DNA of 64,000 bases from Sarcocystis neurona (lineage: Eukaryota; Apicomplexa; Conoidasida; Eucoccidiorida; Sarcocystidae): positions 332,636 through 396,635 of the forward strand of contig KL647289.1 of the NCBI GenBank assembly GCA_000727475.1, read 5' to 3'. The position numbers and the translations under genes were made by a program. This document shows, in pieces, positions 43,053 through 54,500 of this stretch; position 1 is the stretch's first letter; each line of letters begins with the position of its first letter. The notes beneath the pieces were generated by a model. It did no database searches, was not told the DNA's origin, and was given only the letters and a program-made list of their open reading frames with translations.

Positions 43053-44600
43053 CTATATACACATATGTGTATATATGCATGCATGCGTACGTGTGTAGAG
43101 GCATCTATACGTAAATGTATCTATATGTATTCATACGTGTGTATATATATGTACATATATATGGACATGTATGTATACACGGGCGTATGCATTTACATGT
43201 ATATGATGTATACGCATATATACTTAAATGTGTGCATATATATGGATGGAAATGTATGCATATGTTTGTATGGACGTACCTGTATATATGTATAAATGTA
43301 TGTATGGACGTACGTCCGTACGCGTATGTATCTAGGTATGTACGTATATATATGTGTGTGTGTATGTGCATGTGTACGGGTGGATATATATAGATGCGGG
43401 CGCGTAAGCAACTCTCCGACGCTCTCGACTATTCATATATATGAATATTTATATGTATGATGTCGTTGGTATGTATATGGAAGCGGCCCCTTCTTTACCT
43501 GCATGTTTATATGTATATATACTTATTCGTGTATATGTGGTGGGAGAGTAAGAGAGTCTTGGGTTGTTTACGAGGCACACAGTCACCTTCTCTCTTATTC
43601 CAGGCATGCATATACTCGTCTCATATAAATATATGTATATATGTGTAAACATGTAAAGGAGAGCGGTTCGTAAATATATCTAGAGATCTACGTGTATCTT
43701 TATATATATATGTGTCTGTCTCTATATATATCTGCATTTATCTATATCTGCCTTTCTCTCTATATATATCTATATCTCTGTCTTTCTCCGACTACATACA
43801 TATATATATCTTTATATACATATATATACGCGTATACATATTTGTCTTTACGTATATATGCAGGTATACACACAGTAGCGCACAGACGTGAAAGTTATGG
43901 TACATTATACATGTGGAGTCTGCCAGAGACATACGTACATCTATCAAATTAAACAGCCACTTTTTGTCGAGCCAGTAATCGATAAACACATATATATACA
44001 TTTGTACATATATATATATATATGTATATATGCGTGTATATACACTAGCAGCGATACGCACGTTCCCGTACACTACACCGGGAGAGACAGGGAAATGTAG
44101 ACATATATGTACAGAGAGAGGGAGAGAGACAGATATATATATACATACATATATATATACATATATATATGCGTATGTAAATAGATGTAGATATATGTGT
44201 ACAACTGTCCTTCACACTCGCAGACACGCGCACGTTCCCGTACACTCACTCTCTCTCTTCATATATATATGTCAGATGACACATTTTCTTCGGTGCTAAC
44301 AGCAAATACATATATATATGTATGTATGTATATGTACGTATGTATGTATATGTATGTATATGTATGTATATGTATGTATGTATATGTATGTATATGTATG
44401 TATGTATATGTACGTATGTATATGTATGTATGTATGTATGTATATGTATGTGTATGTATGTATGTATATGTATGTATATGTATGTATATGTATGTATATG
44501 TATGTATATGTATGTATATGTATGTATGTATATGTATGTATATGTATGTATGTATATGTATGCATGTATGTATGTGTGTGTAGAGCATGCGGGATCGTGT
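43050..44600. repeat. Long TATATG/TATGTATG microsatellite block
   Basis: About 1.5 kb. 44310-44580 is an almost pure (TATG)n/(TATATG)n array. Every frame on both strands is open there, giving false ORFs of Tyr/Val/Met/Cys and His/Thr/Tyr/Ile. Confidence 0.92.
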
Positions 44601-44699
44601 GAGGTGTGAACTTTTGCTGATAAAAACTTCAAAAGGGAGTATGTGGAGGATTACATGTGGAAAGACGTCAATATAGCGAGGGCGTGGACACAGACATGG

Positions 44700-44850
44700 T
44701 AAATATACAGAAGTGCGGGGTGTGTATATCCTGTGTAACTGCCTTCACACCTCTCGACGGAAATGTGGGGTGTACGTACACCGTAGAACTGCCTTCACGC
44801 CTCTCCGTACAGTGTATGTACACTGCAGCACTGCTTCCACGCCTGTCCGC
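44700..44850. repeat. Three 46-49 bp imperfect tandem units with GTGTACGTACAC palindromes
   Basis: Units share GGGGTGTACGTACACCG and AACTGCCTTCACGCCTCTC motifs; the second and third carry the same palindrome family as 35.86-35.95 kb (GTGTACGTACAC, GTGTATGTACAC followed by TGCAGCAC). Confidence 0.82.
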
Positions 44851-45130
44851 ATCTGCACATACATACACGTATATATACATACAAGTGTAGATACAAACAT
44901 ATATATATATATATATGTCGAAGCAGTATATGTGTGTATACATATATTGGCAGAGCCCCGGTGTTCCTGTTGCTGCTGTCGTATGACTTGTTCTTGTGAA
45001 AAACCCTTTGCCTTCTTTTCTTCTCTTTTGCACTTGTCCTCTTCCTTCGCAATGCGTGTGGCAACCCCTTTCTTTGTAGACACATGTGGTAGATCTGTAT
45101 ACCCACGTAAGCCCCGTGTACACACACACA

Positions 45131-46766
45131 CATGTATGCGAAGGCTGTAATTTTCTTCATTGCCACTGCAGAAGAAAGGAGTGCTTCCTCCTTTTTTGTG
45201 AGCTGCTGTGGCAGGGCAGACACGTCCTCCTCCTCGTCGGTCGAGGAACCGACGGACAGCCCACGAGAAGCGCACCAGCTAATAGAGAAGGTGAGGAACG
45301 CTTCTTGTCACTCTTCCACAGTCTCCTCTCGCTGCCGCCGAATGCTGCTGCCGGCGGGTTATTCCTGTTACTCTTTGTCGTCTGTGTTGCTGCAGTTGCT
45401 GAAGCTGCTGTTGCAGTTGCCGTTGCCGCTGCTGCAGCTGCTGTACTTGCTGTTCCTCGTGCTGCTACGGTTGCTGGTGTTGCTGCTGCACTTGCTAGAG
45501 TTGCTGCTGCTGCTGCCCTTGCTCTATTTGCTGTTGCTGCTGCTGCCCTTGCTCTGTTCGCTGTTGCTGCTGCTGCCCGTGCTCTACTTGCTGTTGCTGC
45601 TGCCGTTGCTGCAGTAGCTGCTGCAGTTGCGGGTGCCGCAGCTGCTCGACTGGCTGCCGGTGCTGCAGTTGCTGCTGCTGCTGCGATGCCGTCCTGCTGC
45701 TGCCGCTGCTGTTGGCTTTGTCGTGCGTTTGAATTGCAGCGATCCGTCGCCGCGCTGCCGCCTCGGCTGCTGCTGCTGCTCCTCCTCCTCCTGCGGTTGC
45801 TGCCGCGGCTGCGTGCTGTGTTGTCGCTGCGCGCGGCTGCGATGCTGCCGTTGCCAGGCGCCTTCTCTTCTTCGTCTTCTGTGCCGCTGCTGCTGCTGCC
45901 CTCTTTTGCCGCAGGCCAACCCGCCGCTCCTCCTCCTGCTGCGCTGCTACTGCCCCCCACTNNNNNNNNNNNNNNNNNNNNNNNNNNNNNNNNNNNNNNN
46001 NNNNNNNNNNNNNNNNNNNNNNNNNNNNNNNNNNNNNNNNNNNNNNNNNNNNNNNNNNNNNNNNNNNNNNNNNNNNNNNNNNNNNNNNNNNNNNNNNNNN
46101 NNNNNNNNNNNNNNNNNNNNNNNNNNNNNNNNNNNNNNNNNNNNNNNNNNNNNNNNNNNNNNNNNNNNNNNNNNNNNNNNNNNNNNNNNNNNNNNNNNNN
46201 NNNNNNNNNNNNNNNNNNNNNNNNNNNNNNNNNNNNNNNNNNNNNNNNNNNNNNNNNNNNNNNNNNNNNNNNNNNNNNNNNNNNNNNNNNNNNNNNNNNN
46301 NNNNNNNNNNNNNNNNNNNNNNNNNNNNNNNNNNNNNNNNNNNNNNNNNNNNNNNNNNNNNNNNNNNNNNNNNNNNNNNNNNNNNNNNNNNNNNNNNNNN
46401 NNNNNNNNNNNNNNNNNNNNNNNNNNNNNNNNNNNNNNNNNNNNNNNNNNNNNNNNNNNNNNNNNNNNNNNNNNNNNNNNNNNNNNNNNNNNNNNNNNNN
46501 NNNNNNNNNNNNNNNNNNNNNNNNNNNNNNNNNNNNNNNNNNNGCTCCTCCTCCTGCTGCGCTGCTACTGCCCCCCACTTGCTGCTGCTGCTTCTGCTGC
46601 CACGCCGTCCTCCTGGAGTGTGTCCTGCTGCTGTCGCCGTGCTGCTGCCCGCGCCACCGATCTCGCTGCTGCTGCTGCGGCCACCACGCTGCTGCTGCCG
46701 CTCGTGTTTTGTGGGGCATGCGGCTGCAGGCGATTCAGCAGCTGCAAAAGCTTGACGAGGTGACAC
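45131..46766 (-). CDS. Gln/Ala-rich gene across an assembly gap, unrecognised
   Basis: The minus strand carries CAG-type codons on both sides of the gap. Two frames look coding. Frame A from ATG 46719 reads MPHKTRAAAAAWWPQQQQR and, past the gap, AAGWPAAKEGSSSSGTEDEE, EKAPGNGSIAAARSDNTARS, then Ala repeats. Frame B reads RRVGLRQKRAAAAAAQKTKK then a Gln-rich end (QHRQPVEQLRHPQLQQLLQQ) that stops near 45495. A 3' exon begins at 45278 after acceptor CACCTTCTCTATTAG: LSVGSSTDEEEDVSALPQQL, TKKEEALLSSAVAMKKITAF. That exon is the best evidence for minus orientation. 5' end uncertain: HLVKLLQLLNRLQPHAPQNT just above the Met in a third frame is also natural. No family recognised. Confidence 0.4.
45501..45600. 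repeat. 30-bp tandem repeat, 3.3 units
   Basis: Period 30: TGCTGCCCTTGCTCTATTTG followed by CTGTTGCTGC, starts at 45511, 45541, 45571. On the minus strand frame B it gives a decapeptide QQQQQxEQGQ. Confidence 0.9.
45962..46543. other. Assembly gap (582 N) with identical 36-base flanks
   Basis: The 36 bases ending at 45961 and the 36 bases starting at 46544 are identical (GCTCCTCCTCCTGCTGCGCT...CCCCCCACT). The two contigs therefore overlap or share a repeat, and the true gap may be zero. Confidence 0.95.
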
Positions 46767-46809
46767 TCCCTTCGACCGGCAGTATCTACGCGACGCTAAA
46801 GGAAGCCCG

Positions 46810-47200
46810 GTACCTTTCCGTCTCTCCGTCTCCCTCTTTTCGTGTCTCCCTCTTTTCGTGTCTCCCTCTTTTCGTGTCTCCCTCTTCTACCCGCTGTCTC
46901 CCCTTCATCTCCCTCTACGCCCCAATCTTCTTCTCTTCGTATCCCCCTCCGTGTCTCCATGTCTCCGTGTCTCCATGTCTCCGTGTCTCCATGTCTCCGT
47001 GTCTCCGCGTCTCCTTTTCTGGCCGTCTCTCCGTGTCTCCTTTTCTGGCCGTCTCCCTGTGTCTCCGTGTCTACCTGCTGCCCGTCTCTCCGTGTGTCCG
47101 TGTCTCCTTGCTGTCCACCCCTCCGCATCTCCGTGTCTCCTTCTTGTCTGCCTTCCATTTTGTCTTTTTCTGTCTCTTGATGTCCTTCTGTCTCGTGTGA
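46810..47200. repeat. GTCTCCRT octamer array
   Basis: TGTCTCCATGTCTCCGTGTC tandem array, the reverse complement of the AYGGAGAC family at 1-240, 9.33-9.89 and 10.32-10.42 kb. Confidence 0.9.
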
Positions 47201-47449
47201 TCCGCTCTTCCTTTCCCCTTCCTCCACTGTGAATAAATAGATACAGGAGTTCACCCACCTTAACCCGCAGAAAGACAGACACGGAAAAACGGATGCAGCC
47301 CTGCAGCACAGAGGCAGCAGCAAGTCGCGGAGTATCCCCCTGCGTTCGTTTCTCTTCCAAGAAGTCGCGATTTTTTTCGTCCGTGCGCTGCTCCTCCTGT
47401 TCGTCCACCCGCCACCCGTCTCCCTGCTGCTCTGTCTCTATCTTCAGCC

Positions 47450-47814
47450 ATATATGTGTCTCTCTGTATATTTACTTGCCTACGTATATCTAGCGAGCTA
47501 CCTGTTTACCCGTGTATCTATCTATCTATTACCCGCCTACATATCTTTCTATTTCTCTGTGTACCTACCTATATATCTGCCTGTCCACCTATTTCTCTCT
47601 CTCTATCTATATATATATATACCTATATGTGTACATATAGGCACATTTATATATATATAAATCTGTACCTGTACATAGATCTCTCTCTCTACATATATAT
47701 ATATATATAGATAGATAGATGCAGATATATACATATATGTACATGTACATAAATCTCTCTCTCTATATATATACATTTGTAAACAGATATAGATACATAC
47801 ATATATATATATAA

Positions 47815-47846
<32 letters not shown>

Positions 47847-48175
47847 GTATCTACATATAGAGGTGAAGAGGGCCGGGTGAGGTGGGTGTAGGAAGCGTCT
47901 TTTTTTGAGCTGCAGGTAGGTGTCCAGAGCCTGTGTATATATATTTATACAAGCATGCATTACATATAAATATCTGTTGATTTGCCTATTCACCTATCTA
48001 TTTGTACGTGTGTGTCTCCGTGTCTCTCTAAATATTTGTCCCTACATATCTATCTATATACACTTGTTCACATACCTGCCCATACATACCTGTCCATATC
48101 CAACTCCCTCCGTTTGTCCCCCCATCCGTCTATCAGTTGATTTCTCCAATTTCCCCCCCCCCCCCCCCTCCCACC
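47450..48175. repeat. CTATCTATATATA microsatellites and a C16 run
   Basis: TATC, TATATA and CTCTCT words; a homopolymer of 16 C lies at 48153-48168 or thereabouts. No coding signal. Confidence 0.85.
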
Positions 48176-48485
48176 ATACACTATCTGTCTGTGTCTACTT
48201 CTCTCTATGTTTCCCTCGGCCTCTATTTGTGTGGCCTTCCCTCCGATGCCAAGGCACATCTACTCTTCGATGAAATACATCTCCACACGCATATATGCAT
48301 CTACACACCCACATTATATCTGTGTATTCACCATATTCCTGTGTATTCGTATACGCATACACCCGTGCATATATCCACATACATATACGACTATAGAGAG
48401 AGAGAGAGAGAGAAACGTATGTGGGAGGAATGGTCGGTGGCTGCGGCCACGTTGCTGCGTTTTGTCTGCGAGAGACGGAGCCCCG

Positions 48486-49263
48486 TCACGCTTGTGGAGG
48501 CCAGTGCAGGGGGCATTCGTTTTTCTTCGCTTCTATCCGTCTGCCTTCGTCTTTGCGTGCGTTTGGCGGAGGGAGAAGAGCGAACTTCATCTCCTCGCAC
48601 AGAGCTGCTGCTGCTCGCGTGGGGGGAGGGGGGGGTGACACCGCGGACGGCGCTGCTGCTGCGCTCCTCTCCGTCGCTCTCCTCTGCGAGAAGAGCAGCA
48701 AGAAGAGCAGCAGCCGCAGAAATTCGTCGGGGGCCACCCTCCTCGGGCCGCCCTTCTTCGCTGTCTTCTCTGCGTGTGTCTCTCCGTCGACCCTGCTGCG
48801 GCTCTCCGTCTCGTCTCTTGACTGCCGGTCTGCTTCCGCGGGGCAGCGTCCCCACGCCAGTTGCCCACCAGCAGCAACTCCCTTCTTCTTCTTGCGGTTC
48901 TTGCTGCACCTCTCGTCTGAGGAGTGCTCCTGCTGCTGATTTGCTCTTCTTCTGGCGTCGGCAGTCATCGTCTTCCGGTCCCCTTCTTTTGAGCGGCTCC
49001 GCTTCGCTTCTTTTGCTGCAGGGGAGTCTCTCTTCCGCTTCTTTCCCGTAGTTCTTCTCCCTTTCCCTTCCTGTTCTGCTGCTGCTGCACTGTTCTCCGT
49101 CCGCTTCTCGTCGTTCTCCGTCTTTCGTTTGATAGCTACCCTCTCTTTCTCACCGTAGCCCCCTCCCACTTTTTCTCCTTCCGTCCGCGTGTCTCGTCCC
49201 CGCCTTCCCCTCGTGCTGTCGCCGTCTCTCTGTCTCTCCCTTTCAAGCGTGTCTGCTCTCCGT
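48486..49263 (-). CDS. Lys/Arg/Glu-rich low-complexity gene, unrecognised
   Basis: Minus frame reads ADTLERERQRDGDSTRGRRG, VGGGYGEKERVAIKRKTEND, KRTENSAAAAEQEGKGRRTT, GKKRKRDSPAAKEAKRSRSK and on to about 48.73 kb. From about 48.9 kb a second minus frame looks better: RRDGEPQQGRRRDTRREDSE, EGRPEEGGPRRISAAAALLA, ALLAEESDGEERSSSAVRGV, and ALASTSVTGLRLSQTKRSNV. An intron, or an indel near the C-runs antisense to 48620-48640, would explain the switch. Basic clusters such as KKRKRD look like nuclear localisation signals. The start is not fixed (first ATG in the first frame is at 48968). It faces away from the plus gene at 49272. Confidence 0.42.
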
Positions 49264-49271
49264 CTTCGGTG

Positions 49272-51700
49272 ATGCTGCGCAGCACCGCACAGCGTCGAGC
49301 AGAGCGCCACACGCTGCAGCTGCTTGAGGAGCTGGTGCTGGACGCCGAGGCTGCAGCTGCGACAGCCGGCCACAGAGCAGCAGCAGAAGCAGCAGCAGGA
49401 GGAGGAGCAGCAGCGGCAGCAGTTGTTGACTCAAGCCTGAGCAGGCCGGCAGCCGTTCGGCCGCTCCACGAGCTGCTGCGTGCCCCGGCGGCTCCTCCTG
49501 TGGGCGGACCTGCTGCTTCTCCACGTCACCGCCTATCTGCTGCGCTTGCTGCTGCTGCAGAGGTCCACAGAGACCCGGCGGCAGCTTCTTCCGACGTTAG
49601 GAGTCCTGCTGCAGCAGGTGCTGCAGCAGCGGCTTCTCCTCCTCCTCCATCTCGGCCCCGCACCGGTAAGACCGTCCTCTCCTCCTTCCTGGTGAAAAAA
49701 AGCAGCAGCAGGTCACGCTGCCTCCGCAGCCTCAGCAACAGCAACGCCGCTGCTTCATCAACAGCAACAACGGACGCAGGGAGAAGCACCAACTGCCTAC
49801 GCAGCTTCAGCAGCAGCAATACCTGTGATTCACCAACAGCAGCAACAGAAGAAGAAGAAGCGGGAGAAGCAGCAGCGGCAGAAGCAACATCCGCTACCGC
49901 GGCAGCAGCAGCAGCATCACGGGCAGCAGGAGAACATATAGAAGAGAGACACATACACAGAGAAAAGAGACGCTTCGCCGGCTCCGACGTCCCACACACC
50001 GCATGCAAGGTCAAAGGCTTGTACATGCAGAAATCCACATATGTCTATATGTGTAAATATATCTTCTTCAGCTTATATATATATATATATATGTGTGGAG
50101 ACAGGTCTGCACGTGGAAGTACTTTTTGTCCCGGACTTTCGGCATCGGGAAAGTAGAGAGAAATGGAAGACAAAATATATGCGCCCCTGTCTCCATGTTC
50201 GTAGCCCTATATAAGATATCCTTCCCCTCTATATATGTAGAGAGAGAGAACTAGAGAGGTATACATATATAGGTGGGTCGCTATAGATATATAGACATAG
50301 AGAGGTAGATATAGGCAGATAGGTATAGATAGATATAGATGTATAGATACGAATATATATATATATTGATAGATAGAGATAGACAAATAGATATAGATAG
50401 ATATAGCTAGACGTCTGTGTCTGTGTCTAGTATCTTTTGCAGTATACATATGTATATATAGAGAGAGATAGATAGATAGATACAGAGAGATAGATATAGA
50501 TGGTTGTATATAGATATAGATGGATAGGCAGAATGATATAGGTACATAGTTGTAGGTAGATAGATAGGTAGATATAGACGAATATATAGAGATATAGATC
50601 CATAGACAGGTAGACACAAAGAGACAGATATAGATAGGTAGATGTAGGTAGATAGACATAGGTAGATTGCTATAGATATATATATAGATGGACAGATAGA
50701 TCCATATAAATGGGAAGTTTATGGAGGGAAGATGGAGGGAAGACTTTTGAGGAAGAACTGCGACGAAGAGCTTCATATGGACGTCAAGTGTTTTGCTGCT
50801 CTTTGTGTATAAACTTCTACGACTTGACGTTTTGATAGACTCCGCGGGCCACAAGACGCTCGGCTCCCCGCTGCTGGTTTTGCTGCTGCTGTTCCTGCTC
50901 AAGGCAAGCCGCAATTTATGTACTTATCTGTCGACCGCCTTGCGTCTGTGTGGGTAGGGACCGCGTCGCAGGCATGGCGCACGCGCAGCAGAGAGTGCAA
51001 AGTAGACGCTTCCAAAAAAGACGCGACACTCCTTTGCTGGCACGTGACTGCTGTCTCCATGTCTTCGTGTGCTGCTGCTGCTGTGGTATCGCTGCCCGCT
51101 GGGCGCTGCTGCAACTGCTGCTGCCTAGCCTCCTGCTGCAACTGCTGCTGCGCCCGCGCGACCATCCGCTGCTCCACTGCTGCTCTGCTGCTCCCCTGTT
51201 CCTGAGGGAGCTGCAGCTTCCCTTCCTGTTTCCTTGCTTTTCCATTGCCCCACCGCCGCTGCTGCTGCAGCTGCTGGCATGTTGGTTGCGACCCGTGTGC
51301 TTGCCTTTTTGCTGCTTCTGCCGCTGCTGTTGCTCCTGCTGATGCGTCATTGCTGGTTGTCCTGCTGACTCAGCTACTGCTGCTGCCGCCGTTGCTCCTG
51401 CTGCTGCTGTTGCTGCTTCTGCTGCTGCTGTTGCTGCTTCTGCTGCTGCTGTTGCTGCTGCTGATGCGTCGCTGCCGGTTGCGTCGCTGCTGCGAGTGAG
51501 CTGCTGTTGCTGTTGCTGTTGGTGTTGCTGTCTCTTTTTCTCGACAGTACGAGCAGCAGCAGAGCGGCAATTGCAACGGCTTGCGCAGCTGCGTCGGGGA
51601 ACCGCGGCAGAGCGTGAGGTTCAACAACCGCCGCAGCCTGCGTCAGCTGCTTCGAGCATCAGTGCTTCTGCCATTGCTGCTGCGTCTCCTCCTGCTGCTG
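49272..51700 (+). CDS. Leucine-rich helical (membrane?) protein, multi-exon
   Basis: ATG 49272 begins MLRSTAQRRAERHTLQLLEE, LVLDAEAAAATAGHRAAAEA. A second exon in another frame, ending at donor GTAAGA (49666), reads VPRRLLLWADLLLLHVTAYL, LRLLLLQRSTETRRQLLPTL, GVLLQQVLQQRLLLLLHLGP. A third piece at about 51070-51290 reads ARWALLQLLLPSLLLQLLLR, PRDHPLLHCC and LFLRELQLPFLF. The last clear exon, 51548-51700, has acceptor TGTCTCTTTTTCTCGACAG and donor GTGAGT, 51 codons in phase 0: [51 protein letters not shown]. Long Leu helices with polar breaks suggest an integral membrane protein; the order recalls peroxin PEX16, but this is a guess from pattern only. Large introns contain CAG tracts and a GATA microsatellite. 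Later exons not found. Confidence 0.42.
49700..49935. repeat. CAG/GCA trinucleotide tract
   Basis: Interrupted CAG array just after the donor at 49666, presumably intronic. Confidence 0.8.
50040..50720. repeat. TAGATA/GATAGA microsatellite block
   Basis: TATATA then GATAGATAGATATAGATA words for about 500 bases (50210-50710). Presumed intronic for the plus gene. Confidence 0.9.
51340..51500. repeat. CTG tract with CTGCTGTTGCTGCTTCTG units
   Basis: Tandem TTGCTGCTTCTGCTGCTGCT units, period 21 bases, three copies at about 51400-51465. Confidence 0.8.
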
Positions 51701-52335
51701 GTGAGTCTGCTTCTCTTCCTTCCTCTTCTTTTTCTGTCTCTGCGGCGGCTCGCAACTTGGCAGCAACTGTCTCGTCTCGCCGTTCGGCGTTCGGGTCTCG
51801 CATGGTAAAACGCCGCTCAAAAAGTTAAGGAGAAAAAGAAGCAGACGTCTCTTCTTCTTCTCCTTCCACAAAGTAATAGCAGCCACAGCAGCCTGTCCAG
51901 GAGAAACAAATCTACCGAGTCACTTCTTCTCCCTCTCATGCGAAAAGGAAGAAGCAACCGTACCGACAGCACCCACAGCGGGTGGTGCTGAAGCAGCAGC
52001 AACGGCAGCAGGAGCAGCAAAAGTCGCACGCGTAGGAGTAGCAGCACATGCGCGAAACTGGGGAGGGTGTTCCAGTTTCAGCCGCCGCAGCAGCAGCAGC
52101 AACAACAGCAGCAGCACGACAAATATCAGCAAGAGCAGCAGCAGGCAGGGGACTGGTAGAGATGTTGCAGTGGCAGCGGCAGCAGCCAATACCGCCCGCA
52201 CGCGCGACAGTAGCAGCAGCAGCAAGGCATAGAAGAAAAAGAAAGAGAGAGAGACGGAGAGGGACCGCTGGCACTTGGCTGTAACCGCAGGATCAGCGGG
52301 GAGGGAAAGAAAGCAGCACAGACGCGGCGCTTGTG

Positions 52336-53262
52336 ATGGTGTTGGTGGTAGACGTTCTGCACCAGCAGCAAGCTTCTAAGGTGGAGGATCCGCTTAAGGG
52401 CGCACTGCAGGAACGGCAGCAAGAGGCGGAGGACAAGAAGAAGAAGGAGCAGCAGCAGCCTGCGGCGTTGCTGCAGGAAACACTGAATAAGAAAAGCAGC
52501 TGCTACACCAGCAGCAGCAGGAAGAGGAAGAGGAAAAGGAGTCTCCCGACGACAGCAGCAGCACGAGCAACGGCAGCGGCAGCAGCAGAAAGAGCCGGAG
52601 CAGCAGCAGCAGGAGAAGTGACAGCGGCAGCAGCAGGTCGCACCGCAGTATCAGAGCAGTAACAACAGCTGAGCAGCGGCAGCAGAGCAGCAGCAGAGCA
52701 ATAAACTGCTGCCGAGGGGACCTCGCGGGGCTCGCCGGCGTTGCAAGAGCTGCTTCTGTAGCCTCTGCCAGGGAAAAAAGGTGTCGGGAAGCTGCTGCAA
52801 CAACAGCAACAGCGGTACGGAAGGCATTAGCAGCAGCAGCCCCTGTCGGGGCAGTATCTGTAGCAGCAGCAGCAGCGTCTGTTGCAGCTGCAGCGACAGC
52901 AGCAGCAACACAGCAGAAGCAGCAGGAGCAACGAGAGCAGCGACAGGAGCAGGGACAGCAGCAAGAGGCGCAGCAGCTCAGCAACAGCAGCAGGAAGAGC
53001 AGAGGGTGGAAATACTTTCCGCGGAGGGCAGAGTCGAGTGCAGAGGAGCAGCAGCCACACCACACGAGTGCAGCAGCAGCAGCAGAAGTGCGAGAGCAAT
53101 TTCGCTGCTGCGCGGCTGCTGTTGCTGCTGCTATTCCGCGTCTTCTGCTGCAACAGACATACAAACTCTTCTACTCTTCCGATCTGCAGCTCATATCAAG
53201 CAATCCCGAAGCAGCACGGGCTCACTACCACTACATACACCTATATATACATACACGCATAT
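52336..53262 (+). CDS. Ser/Arg-, Ala- and Gln-rich gene with a conserved-looking C-terminal part
   Basis: First segment from ATG 52336: MVLVVDVLHQQQASKVEDPL, KGALQERQQEAEDKKKKEQQ, ALLQETLNKK. A second frame, opening after TAA 52488 and lacking any ATG, stays open for over 250 codons: QLLHQQQQEEEEEKESPDDS, a Ser/Arg run (SSRKSRSSSSRRSDSGSSRS), DLAGLAGVARAASVASAREK, Ala runs, a Gln/Glu run, then ordinary sequence KSRGWKYFPRRAESSAEEQQ, EVREQFRCCAAAVAAAIPRL and LLQQTYKLFYSSDLQLISSN, PEAARAHYHYIH. The ordinary C-terminal part makes this frame convincing. The two segments need an intron between about 52380 and 52488 or an indel. A donor GTACCG at about 53263 precedes a microsatellite, so further exons are expected. 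SR-type composition hints at an RNA-related role, inference only. Confidence 0.5.
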
Positions 53263-53275
53263 GTACCGTTGTTTC

Positions 53276-53308
<33 letters not shown>

Positions 53309-53640
53309 GTGTACATTCGTGATGCGCCACAGTCAAGGTGTGTATATGTCTACAATAGATGTATACACACGTGTGGATGTGTACAGATAGTAATGAATGA
53401 ATACATATATATTTATATAGACATATATGTATATACACATACACATATATGTGTATGCATATATATACATATATATACACGTATAGGTGCACAGATACAT
53501 CTCCATATACATATGTGTGTCCATATATCTATCTCTATCTATCTATATATATATGTATATACATGTATGTGTACTGACGTGTCTGTTCGTGGGTTTACAT
53601 GTATATGTATATATGTATACGTATATATATATATATGCGT
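53230..53640. repeat. TATATG/ACATATA microsatellites
   Basis: TATATATATG, ACACATATATG and TATCTATC arrays. No coding signal. Confidence 0.88.
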
Positions 53641-53649
53641 ACATCCGCA

Positions 53650-54030
53650 TATTTGTATAGGTGCGTGTGTGTCTGGCTTTCTCTCGTTATCCATTTGATA
53701 TCTGTCTACACGTTTGTGTCTACACTCGCCGACTCTGCAAGTCTCACCATCGCTGGTCCTTTTGACAACCTCTCTCTTTTTGTGCCTCAATACGTTGCCA
53801 ATGTCTACTTTTCTTGTCCTTTTGCCTATTATGTACACATACGTGTGTGTGTATAATGAGCAAAAGGAAGAGAGACACTCTGCGGAAGAAGGAGAGGCCG
53901 TGGAACGCCCCTCGCCGGGGCCAACTCCTTTCGGATTTTAAAACGGATCTCTCTACGTTCATCGAGACAGTCTTCATCCAATCTTCCCATCAGCCGGAAA
54001 CGTTTCTTCAGCAACATACGCAGATAAAGG
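53650..54030. other. Unique stretch, no gene decided
   Basis: Plus frame SKRKRDTLRKKERPWNAPR, and a minus frame LAPARGVPRPLLLPQSVSLP, are both short. No splice sites I trust. Confidence 0.3.
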
Positions 54031-54500
54031 ATATACATTTATATGTGTATATATATCCTTATATATGTAGAAAGAGAGACAGGGAGAAATACGCACACGT
54101 TGTAACGTAGGGACAATATATGTATATATATACACGTTGTGACACGTATATATATATATATATGGTCATCAAGATTCTCTTACGTACACCCTAACACGTG
54201 GACAGTTTGTGTGAATCAGCACTTCTTCTTCTGAGAATATTCACGTCGGGTTCCTTTTATTCTCTTGAGACGCAGGTGTATACACGTTTCTTTGTCCAAA
54301 CACAGGCATATACACCTCTCCGTATGTTAGTGTACTAATATACGTAACTACACATGTGTACACAGATATACGTATGCACGTGGTTATAAGATATAAGTAC
54401 ATTTATACACATATATACATGTATATATACCTGTATGTGTATCACAACGTATACATATATATGTATATATTATATGTACACCACAGTGTGTGCGTATTTT
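54030..54500. repeat. TATATG/TACACATG microsatellites
   Basis: Several TATATATA arrays and TGTATACAC words, then a short pyrimidine tract. Confidence 0.85.

Noticed and set aside
44246..44632. Five long overlapping ORFs on both strands
   Set aside because: They are products of the (TATG)n array; periods make every frame open and residues are only Tyr, Val, Met, Cys, Ile, His, Thr.
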